Source: DATJBF01 sp035515475 (lineage in GTDB: Bacteria > Verrucomicrobiota > Verrucomicrobiia > Palsa-1439). From it: DNA of 64,000 bases. The DNA lies in contig DATJBF010000047.1 in the NCBI GenBank assembly GCA_035515475.1, positions 62,001 through 126,000 on the forward strand, in the 5' to 3' direction. The notes beneath the pieces were generated by a model. That model was not told the origin of the DNA and did not search any database. It saw nothing but the letters and a program-made list of their open reading frames with translations. How positions within the stretch are numbered: the first letter of the stretch is position 1; each line of letters begins with the position of its first letter. This document shows positions 25,885-36,600 of the stretch, one piece after another. The translations under genes and the position numbers were made by a program.

Positions 25885-27033
25885 ATGGCCCAAGATCCGA
25901 CGGCGGAGGAGCCGCAGGCCCGGGGCGTTAGCTATCAGGTCGATTTGGGTACAGTCGATGGCAGGCGCGTCTGAAAGCAGTTCCTCACCAAGGACGAGGC
26001 GGCAACATTTGCGCAACGGGCGCGAATCGCTCGCAAGAGCGAAGGAGCAACCGCGTTTAGCACCCCGGTGGAAGCTCGCGTCGAAACAGCGCGTTATCTC
26101 GAAATGCTTGCGCCGCACGGGGCCACTCTGACCGAAGCGGTGCGCTATTACTTGGAGCACGTTATCAGTCACCGCTCCGCCCCCGATGTTGAAGCAAGCG
26201 CTAGTCGGCTAGCGGAAGACACGAAGTCAGCCGGGCGAAGGGAGCGGACAGTACGTGGTCTCGGGAACTTGCTCCACAACTTCTCGCGCGAGTTTGGCAA
26301 ACGTCAACTCACGGGCATCACGATCGAGGAATTGCAGCGCTATTGTTGCCCATCAAGGCTGGCCCCGCGATCAAGATTCAACAACCCGAGGATGGCAACA
26401 CAACTCTACAACTACGCGATCAAGAATGGGTGGGCCGACGACAACTTGGCAAAGCGCACTGTACGCCCGACACGGGAACGGAAAGAACCAGGCCTACTGA
26501 CAGTTGATCAAGCGCGACTGCTACTAGAGCACGCGGATGGGTTTGGATTGCTATCATCCGTTGCGCTGGGTTTCTTCGCCGGAATCCGTTCCACAGAACT
26601 GATGAAACTAAATTGGACGGCAATCAAGTTCGAGGAACGGGAAATCTTCACCGGCGCGAGCATCGCCAAGACTCGGTCGCGTCGGGTCGTCCCCATCAAC
26701 GACGCACCGCTGGCGTGGTTCTTCAAATGCCTCAGGCGAGCCGGTCCGGTCGTTGACCGCAAAGCATTCAGCGACCGATTCTCACAACTCAGGAGCACCG
26801 CAGGAATCAAGCACTGGCCCAACAACGCCCTGCGCTATTCGTACGCAAGTTGCCATCTGGCTGCATTCGAAAATCCAACACACACCGCTCACTACATGGG
26901 CCCCGTCGGTGGAACAGAAATGCTCCATAGCCACTACAAGGGTCTAGTATCGAGAGCAGAGGCGGAGAAGTTTTGGGCAGTGCGCCCGCCATTGTCTGTT
27001 TGCGGAGATAGAGATCGCCATACCACAGGATAA
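25885..27033 (+). pseudogene. Tyrosine recombinase (integrase) gene interrupted by one TGA
   Basis: Read through one stop, the frame runs 382 codons from ATG 25885. The first 29 codons give MAQDPTAEEPQARG and SYQVDLGTVDGRRV; TGA at 25972-25974 stands where CGA (Arg) would fit; the frame continues KQFLTKDEAATFAQRARIAR with a SAM-like core-binding domain. The catalytic domain shows Arg (FFAGIRSTELMKL), a Lys candidate (AKTRSRRVVPI), Arg in NALRYSYAS with Asn where His is usual, a late His in THTAHYMG, and Tyr in LHSHYKGLVS. Translation could restart at GTG 26068 and give a shortened protein. No att sites are identified. Confidence 0.75.
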
Positions 27034-27176
27034 TTTGGCGCAAGCTGTTTGGATGGCTCTCTAGGGAATCAGGTGAGCTAAAGGATGTGGTCCAGAACTT
27101 CCAGTCATTTCCCCAGAGCCGGTCACAGGTCCTGTACCCTCAACAATGTCTTGCGGAAACGCTTCTCCAGGTTTGG

Positions 27177-27587
27177 CTAGACCATCCTTGAGTTCTTGCG
27201 ACGCAATAGAGATGCGAGCTGTCGCCGTACGCTTAGGTGCTCCTGCGTATCAGTGGCTGAATCGTCACGCGGATGAGGAAAGGGAACGGAGACGATGTCG
27301 CGGATAGACATCGGTTTAGCGGTGGAGACCAACACGCGATCTGCAAGCAGTATGGCCTCCTGTAAATCGGGCGTAACCATGATCACCGCCGTACCCGTCC
27401 CGCGCCATAATCTCTGAACGAGTTCGTACATCGAATACTTCGCGTCCACGCCGAGAGAGGAAAATGGCTCATCCAGCAGTAGCCAGGCAGGCCGGCGAAA
27501 CCGCGGCACGGGTGGTTGCCGTCGCATCGGATCCGACGTTCCTCCATCGGGAGCATTTCTCCTGTGGATGTCGTTTCTTCCAAGCAC
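27177..27587 (-). pseudogene. C-terminal fragment of a NitT/TauT-type ABC ATPase
   Basis: The frame has Walker B and D-loop (WLLLDEPFSSLGVDAKY), then a degenerate switch region (GTGTAVIMVTPDLQEAILL, where MVTHD is usual, so the switch His is Pro) and the DRVLVSTAKPMSIRDIVSVP end typical of nitrate/taurine/aliphatic sulfonate transporter ATPases. Walker A and a recognisable signature motif are missing; the part before PAWLLLDEP is scrambled, as after indels. No permease or binding protein is nearby. It is a decayed leftover. Confidence 0.7.
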
Positions 27588-27648
27588 CTTGTGTCAAAAG
27601 TGACCCTTCAGACATACGCCGAAACTGCCGATATATAAGTAAGGAGGC

Positions 27649-30600
27649 GTGAATCGACCGTTTCGACGCCTGCCTGTTATGTGCGTTGTGACGAAAACCC
27701 TGGCAAACGGGATGGTCACCATAAAATGCACGGCGATGCGCGGGGGAACTGCGCGCAGGCGTATTCTCTCTCACGCACCTCGCCTGAGATCTGTTTCGGG
27801 TTGCTGCCGCGGGTCTGCGAACCGCAGCCCACCAACGCTACAGGAGAATTGCGGTGCGTCTCCCGTCGCCTCCCAATTTCTACTGCAACTTGCCGTCTTG
27901 TTGTTCGCGCTGATCTCGGCGGCGGTCATAGGCACCGGCAACAGCAGGGCGGCCGACCTCATTTGGACCAATTCGAGCAGCAGCGGGATATGGCAGGACC
28001 CCACCGCTTGGGTCACGAACGGCACCGACGGCACGGGCAACTTCCCGACCAACAGTGATGGCGCGTGGTTCACCAATGCCGCTACATACTCCGTGACGCT
28101 CAGCAACAACGTGAGCATCCTGAGCAATTCTTTCCGCAACGCCTCCAACACCACCGCCACAGTCACCTTTAATTTGGACACCAACACCTTCACCACAGCA
28201 ATTGGCAGCAACTCGTTTGTGATTGCCAGAGTCGCCGGCAGCACGTCGATTGTCTATGTTGCCTCTTCGACACAGGCACAGGGGGGCCTGATCGCCAATG
28301 GGTCGCTCGTTGTCGGCCGGAATGGCGTGGGAATACTGTACATCACGAACGGGTACGTCGCATTGGGGGCGAGCTCAGACCCTGGGGTGAGATTGGGCGA
28401 CGGAACGAATTCCTGTGGAACCCTCGTGATCAGTGGTTCGAACACGTACCTTAACGACAGCCGTCAGCTCAGCGTCGGCTCGCCGGACAGCTCTGGGAAT
28501 TCCCTTGTGGTATCGAATTCCGCTTCGATCACCATCGGCAGTTCCTTTCGGATGGGCAGCTCGAGTGACGGGGGTTCCAGCAACAACACGTTCATTCTGG
28601 ACAGCGGTGCTCGCGCGACTATTTCGCAAGGGCACTCCACCATCGGCAAGCGATACGGCACCGTAGGATCATACAACAACACCATGATCGTTGAGAATGG
28701 TGCTGTTTGCACTTTCGGAGGAAGCTTTTTCATCGGGTGGGATAGTAGCACCAGCAGCGGTGACACCGGCCCGGGCCCAGCCACGAACAATGTGCTCATG
28801 GTCCGAAACGGTGGTAGTGTCACCGGCCCCGGGCTCGCGATTAATGGCAGCAACATGTTGAGCGTGGCGAACGCGTCAATTCAATCGGGATCGATCACCT
28901 GCTCTGGCACGATAAACCTGTCCGCCGGTGTGATTCAGGCAGGGGCGACGATCACCTGCTCCGGCACGATCCAAGGCTATGGAAGTATTACCGTCCCGGT
29001 CAACAGGTTTTGCACCATCAGCAGTGGCGGTTTCTTCAAGCCGTTCAATTCGCTTGGTCAGTTGACCATCTCCGGCGGCACCCTGAGCCTGGCCAGTGGC
29101 TCGACGACGACGGTCCAGTTGGGCACCAACTTCAATACCACGGCGGTCACCGGTAACCTGGTGCTCAACGGCACGCTCAATATCACCAACAGCGGCGGCT
29201 TCACCAACGGAACGTACACGCTCTTCACCTACACCGGCACGTTGGACACGAACGGCCTGATGATCGGGACGACGCCGGATCCGAATCTCACGTACTCGGT
29301 CGACGCCCAGACGAGCGGACAGGTGAACCTGGTCGCGGCATTCCCACCCGTGGCCAGCTTCACCGCCAGCCCGACCAGCGGCGAGGCACCGCTGGACGTG
29401 ACGTTCACCGACATCTCGGTCGGCACCATCACGAACTGGATTTGGGATTTCGGAGATGCCATTACTACCAACACCATCACCACCGGCGTCAGCCACACCT
29501 ACGCGGCCGGTACCTACACGGTCAGTTTGATCATCGACGCTTACGGAGGGAGCAGCACCAACATCCAGGCCGACTACATCATTGTGACCAATCCGCCGCC
29601 GCCTGTCGCCGGTTTCAGCGGCACTCCGACCAGCGGCGTGATACCCTTGGCTGTGGCGTTCACCGATACCTCGACCGGTAATATCACGAACCGGTTCTGG
29701 GACTTCGGCGACGGCAATACGAGTAACACGACTGCCGCGAGTGTGAGCTACACCTATACCGCGGCCGGCACCTATACCGTCAGCTTGATCGTCAGCGGTT
29801 ACGGCGGCAGCAGCACCAATACTCAATCGAGTTACATCACGGCGCTGAATCCGGCGCAACTGGTGGTCAACCCGGTCAGCGTCGATTTCGGCCCCGTCAC
29901 CATCGGCCAGACCAACAGTTTGGACTTTTCCGTGATCAACACCGGCGATGCGACCTTGAGCGGCACAGCCACCAGCACTGCGCCCTTTGTCGTCACCAGC
30001 GGCACCTCCTACAACGTCGCGGGCGGCCAGACCCAGATTGTGATGGTAGCCTTCGTGCCTGAGTCAGCCGCAACGTTCAACGATTCAGTCGTCTTTGCCA
30101 GCAACGGCGGCAATTCCACCAATGCCGTCAGCGGCGTCGGCCTGACTCCGGGCAGCATCACCGTCACACCGGTTGCTCACGATTTCGGCACGCTGGTCAC
30201 CGGCACCACCGCGCAGGTTGGTTTCGTGGTGACGAACTCCGGTGGGACCGCCGTCAGCAACGGAACGGCGACGGTGACCGGCGGGCCATTTTCGATTGTA
30301 TCGGGCGCTGGCTTCAGCGTGCCAGGATTCGGCACGGCCAATGTGACAGTGGAATTTGCGCCGGTCAGCGCCGGCGCGTTCACCAACAGCGTGGTGTTCG
30401 CCACGGCCAATGGCGGCCATGCCACCAACACAGTGACCGGCGCGGCGGCCATTGTGCCGGTTGCCAGTTTCACCGCCAGTCCAACCAATGGCACCGCACC
30501 GTTGACAGTGACGTTGGCCGACAGTTCCGAGGGCACCGTCACGGATCGCTTTTGGAATTTCGGCGACGGCGACACAACCAATACAACGGCCACCGGTATG

Positions 30601-33600
30601 GATCACTCCTACAGTACCGGCGGTACCTACACGGTCAGCCTGAGGGTTTCGGGGCCGGTGGGAACGAATACCCAGACCCGAGTTGATTATGTAGTCGTGT
30701 TGAATCCAGCGCATCTCGTGGTCAACCCCGGCAGCCTCGATTTCGGCTCCGTCACCATCGGCCAGACCAACAGCTTGAGCTTCTCCGTACTCAATGCAGG
30801 CGATATACCCCTGACTGGCACGGCCACCAGCCCGGCACCCTTTGCGATCACCAGCGGCAACTCCTACAACGTCGCCGGCGGCCAGACCCAGACGGTAACC
30901 GTCGCCTTCGCGCCGGATTCGACCGCCACCTTTAACGGATGGATCGTCTTCACGAGCGACGGCGGGAACTCAATCAATGCGGTCAGCGGCAGCGGCCTGA
31001 CACCGGGCAGCATCTCTGTGACTCCCGCCGCTTACGATTTCGGCACGCTGGTTACCGGCACCACCGCGCAGGTTGGGTTCGTGGTGACGAACTCCGGTGG
31101 CACCGCCATCAGCAACGGCACGGCGACGGTGACCGGCGGGCCGTTTTCAATTGTGTCGGACGCCAGTTTCAGTGTGCCCGGGTTCGGCTCGACCAACGTG
31201 ACCGTGCAGTTCGCGCCGCTCACCGCCACCGCTTTTACTGACAGCGTGGTCTTCGCCACCGCCAACGGCGGCGACGCCACCAACACCGTCAGGGGTACCG
31301 GTGCGGTCGTGCCGGTCGCCAGCTTCAGTGCCACCCCCACTAACGGGCCTTGGCCACTGGCCATAACCTTTACCGACAACTCCACCGGCACCATCACCAA
31401 TCGCCTCTGGAACTTTGGCGACGGCAACACCTCCAACACGATCGCCACCAGCCTCGACCACACCTACACCACCGCCGCCACCAACACGGTGAGTTTGACC
31501 GTCAGTGGCCCGGTCGGCTCCGACACCATGACGGTGACCGATTACATCGTGGTGGTCAACCCGGCCCATCTGGTGGTCGACCCTGCCAGCCTCAATTTCG
31601 GGTCCGTGACCATTAGCCAGACCAACAGTTTGAGTTTCTCCGTGATCAACACCGGCGACGTGCCCCTGAGCGGCACCGCCACCAGCGCCGCACCATTTGT
31701 CGTCACCAGCGGCGACTCCTACAATGTCGCCGGCGGCCGGACCCAGACGGTGACCGTCGCCTTCGCGCCCGAATCAGCCGCTACCTTCAACGACTCGGTC
31801 ATCTTCAGCAGCAACGGCGGCGATTCCACCAATGCCGTCAGCGGCAGCGGCCTGACACCGGGCAGCATCTCCGTGACCCCCGCCGCTTACGATTTCGGCA
31901 CGCTGGTCACCGGCACCACCGCGCAGGTTGGTTTCCTGGTGACGAACTCCGGTGGGACCGCCGTCAGCAACGGAACGGCGACGGTGACCGGCGGGCCATT
32001 TTCGATTGTATCGGGCGCTGGCTTCAGTGTGCCCGGGTTCGGCTCGACCAACGTGACGGTGCAGTTTGCGCCCCTCACCGCCGACGCGTTCACGAACACA
32101 GTCGTCTTCAGCACCGCTAACGGCGGCGACGCCACCAACACGGTCAGCGGCACGGGTCTGACCCCGGGCAGCGTTGCGGTCACACCCGCGTCGTGGGATT
32201 TCGGCATGCTGGCGACCGGCACCACCGCCGAGGCCAGTTTCGTGGTCACCAACTCCGGCGGCTCGGCCGTCAGCAACGGCACGGCGAGGGTCACGGGTGG
32301 TCCGTTCACAGTCGTGTCGGGTGCAACCTTCAGCGTGCCCGGGTTCGGTTCCACCAACGTGGCGGTGCAGTTTGCGCCGGTCAGCGGCGGCGCGTTCACC
32401 GACAGTGTGGTGTTTGCCACGGCCAATGGAGGTGGCGCCACCAACGCGGTGACCGGTGCAGCCGCGATCGTGCCGGCCGCAGCGTTCACTGGCAGTCCGA
32501 CCAACGGCCCGTGGCCGCTGGTGGTGAGCTTCACCGATAACTCCAGCGGCACCGTCACCAACCGGTACTGGGATTTCGGCGACGGCGCCACCACCAACAC
32601 TTCCGCCACCAGCCTCGCGCACACCTACAGCGCCGCCGGCACCAACACCGTCAGTCTGACGGTTTCCGGGCCGGTCGGAGTGAATATTCAGACTCGCGCC
32701 GATTACGTCGTGGTGGTCAATCCAGCGCATCTGGCGGTCAATCCAGAGAGCCTCAATTTCGCCGCGGTCACAATCGGTCAGACAAACAGCTTGAACTTCT
32801 CGGTGATCAATACTGGCGACGTACCCCTGAGCGGTACGGCCACCGGCGCCACACCGTTTGCCGTCACCGGCGGCGCCACCTACAACGTGGCCGGTGGACA
32901 GACTGGCACCGTGACGATCGCCTTCGCGCCGGGCTCAACCGCCACGTTCAACGGGTTGGTGCTCTTCACGAGCGACGGCGGCAACTCGATCAATGCGGTC
33001 ACGGGGATCGGTTTGACGCCGGGCAGCATCGCGGTGACACCGGCGTCGTGGGATTTCGGCATGCTGGTGACGGGCACAACCGCCCAGGCCAATTTCGTGG
33101 TCACCAACTCCGGCGGTACGACTGTCAGCAACGGTGTGGCGACGGCAACAGGCGGCCCGTTCACAATTGCATCGGGCGCCAGCTTCAGCGTGCCTGGGTT
33201 CGGCTCCACGAACGTAACGGTGCAATTTGCGCCGGTCAGTGCCGACGCGTTCACCAATAGCATGGTGTTCGCCACGGCCAACGGGGGCGAGGCCACCAAC
33301 CTGGTGACTGGCGCAGCCGCGATTGTGCCGGTGGCCAGTTTCACGGGCAATCCGACCAATGGCCCGTGGCCACTGGCGGTGAGCTTCACCGACAACTCCG
33401 GCGGCACCATCACCAACCGGTTCTGGGATTTCGGCGACGGCGTCACCACCAACACCACCGCCACCAGCCTCGCACACACCTACAGCGGAGCCGGCACGAA
33501 CACCGTCAGTCTGACAGCGAGCGGCCCGGTCGGCACCAGCATACTCGTGTTGACCAATTACATCGTTGTGATCAATCCCCCCCATCTGGTGGTGAGTCCC

Positions 33601-36600
33601 GCCAGCCTGAATTTCGGGTCGGTAACCATTGGTCAGACCAACAGTTTGAACTTTTCCGTGGTTAACACCGGGGACGTGGCCCTGAGCGGTACGGCGACCG
33701 GCAGCGCCCCGTTTATTGTCACCAGCGGCGCCAGCTGCAATGTAGCGGGCGGACAGACCCAAACGGTGACCATCGCGTTCGCGCCTGAGGCCGCCGCCAC
33801 GGTCAACGACTCCGTGATCTTCACCAGCAACGGCGGCGACTCCACCAACGCCGTCCATGGGGTGGGTCTGACCCCGGGCAGCATTGCCGTCACGCCCGCG
33901 TCCTGGGATTTTGGCATGCTGGTGACGGGCGCAACTGCTCAGGTCAGTTTCGTGGTCACCAATTCCGGTGGGACGGCGGTCAGCAACGGTACCGCGACGG
34001 TCACGGGCGTCCCGTTTACAATTGCATCGGGCGCCAGCTTCAGCGTGCCCGGATTCGGCGCCACGAGCGTGACCGTGCAGTTTGCCCCGGTCGGTGCCGG
34101 CGCGTTTACCGACCGCGTATCGTTCGCCACCGCCAACGGCGGCGAGGCCACCAATCTGGTAACCGGCGCCGCCGCGATTGTGCCGGTGGCCAACTTCACT
34201 GGTGCTCCGACCAATGGCACTGCGCCGCTGGCGGTGAGCCTCACCGATAGCTCGAGCGGCACGATCACCGATCGGTCTTGGGACTTCGGCGACGGCGTCA
34301 CCACCAACACCACCGCCACCAGCCTGGAGCACACCTACGGTGCCGGCACGAACACCGTCAGCCTCACGGTCAGTGGCCCGGTCGGCACCAGCACGTTGAT
34401 CCGCACCAACTACATCGTGGCGGGAGTTCCACCTGTCGTCGACTTCGGGGCCAGCCCGACCAATGGCCTGACACCGCTCACGGTGGACTTTGCCGACGCC
34501 TCGACTGGCGAGATTACCAATCGGCTCTGGAGCTTCGGTGACGGCGGCACCAGCGATGCCACGAATACGAGCCACACCTACACAAACGCCGGCACGTACT
34601 CGGTCGGCTTGAGCATTGCCGGCCCTTATGGGACGGACACCAAGACACAAACGAACCTGATCACTGTGTATGCGGCGTCGGCAACCTGGACGAACGCGAA
34701 TCCGAGCGGTCACTGGTCGGATGGCACGAGCTGGGACCCGGTAACCGTTCCGGATTTTGGGTCCAGCGTGATCTTTGCGACGGCTGGAACGACGGCCACG
34801 GTCGATACCATCGACCGCATCGTCAATACGGTCACGTTCAATCGGTCGGAAAACTTCTTCGTTGACGCCTCGGGCGGGGCGGGCCTGACCATCAGCAACG
34901 GAATCGCGGTTGCGACCAACTTCACGTACACGATCTCGTCACCCATCGTGCTGGCCGCGGCCAACACCTGGTCGGTCACCAACGGCGGCACGTTACTGAT
35001 CAGTGGCACGGTCAGCGGGTCCAACTCAATCACCAAGACCGGCAGCGGCACGATGATTCTCACGGGCACAAACACGTACGGCGGGGGCACCATCGTTTCC
35101 GCAGGCACGCTGCTGGTCAATAACACGGGTGGCGGCGGCACCGGCCCGGGAGCGGTCAGTGCGGCCCCCGGCACCACGCTCGGCGGTCACGGCATCCTTG
35201 AGGGGCCGGTGGCGATTACCGATGGCGGCGTGTTCAGTCCCGGGGGAGGCGTGGGAACGCTGACGATCAGCAACAACCTGACCTTCAGCAACGCCTCGGT
35301 GCTGCAGTATGAGTTGGGCACCAACAGCGACCTGACTGTCGTCAGCGGCAACCTGATGTTGGATGGCGTACTCAACATCACCGATGCGGGCGGATTTACC
35401 AACGGGACCTATACCCTCTTCACGTACGGCGGCACGCTGATGACGAACGGCAGTGCTGGTATCCTGGCGATTGGCGCGGTCCCGGATACGAACATGATCT
35501 ACACCGTGGACATCAACTCCAGCGGTTTGGTGAAACTGGTCGTGGTGATACCACCACCCGTGGCTGATTTTGGCGGCGGTCCGACCAATGGGTTGGCGCC
35601 GTTGACGGTAATGTTCACCAACACCTCGAGCGGCTGGGTCACGGATTCGTTCTGGGATTTTGGCGATGGGGCCACGAGCAACACCCCGGCGGCCAGCGTC
35701 GGGCACACCTACAGCGCGGGCGGGAACAACACGGTGCAGTTGATCGTGACGGGGCCGGGCGGCGTGAGCACCAACGCCCGCGCTGGTTACGTTGTCGTGG
35801 CACCGCCGTGCAACTACCCACTTTCAGGAACGGATGCCAGCTTCGGGGCGCTGGGCGGAAGCGACACCGTGGCGGTGACGCCATACACGAACGTTTGTCC
35901 ATGGACGGCGAGCAGCAACGACGCGTGGATTCAAATCGATGGCGGCGGCGTGAACGCGACAGGGGGCGCCGTCGTCGCGTACGCCGTGTTGCCCAATACC
36001 GCCACCCGCGATTCGCGAGTGGGCACGATGACCGTTGCCGGTCAGACGTTTACCGTGACCCAGGCGGGCGACACCAATTCGCCGACGGTCGTCCTCGTGT
36101 CACCGACCGCGGGTGTCGTGAGCAACGCGATCACCGTCAGCGCCACCGCCTCGGACGACGTGGCGGTCGTGCAGGTCGAGTTCTACCGGGACGGCGGCGT
36201 CTTGCTCGGCGCCGAGACCACGCCCCCATACAGCATGAGTTTCGACACGGCAATGGTGAGCGATGGATCTCATTGTTTCTATGCCGAGGCACGTGATGCC
36301 GCCGGCAACGTGAGCAGTTCCGCCACCAACTGCTTGACCGTGGACAACAATGCGCCATCGGTACCGACCGGCCTTGACGCCGCGGCGATTGCCACGAACC
36401 AAATCCAGTTGTGTTGGACCGCATCGTATGACGGCGGCTCGGGCGTGGCGGGTTACCGCGTTTTTCGCGACGGAGCGCAGATCGCGACGACTGCCGCCAC
36501 GAACCACCTCGACTCCGGTTTGGCAACTGGTACGGAGCATTGTTACACCGTCGGCGCTTACGATAACGTCGGACGCGCATCCGCCCCAAGCGCGAGTGCG

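Noticed and set aside
25481..27033. TGA read as a sense codon (alternative genetic code)
   Set aside because: Many intact genes here end in TGA, including the stop/start overlaps ATGA, so the standard code holds.
29347..34680. Possible CRISPR-like array in the regular repeats
   Set aside because: Repeats are in frame, domain-sized (about 80-100 codons) and code for PKD and ASH-like folds; there are no short repeats with unique spacers.
32935..34713. 592-codon minus-strand frame, and similar ones across 28.9-34.7 kb
   Set aside because: Antisense of the repeat region of the giant gene. The same nonsense peptide repeats in step with the PKD/ASH units, which shows it is only a shadow of the DNA repeats.
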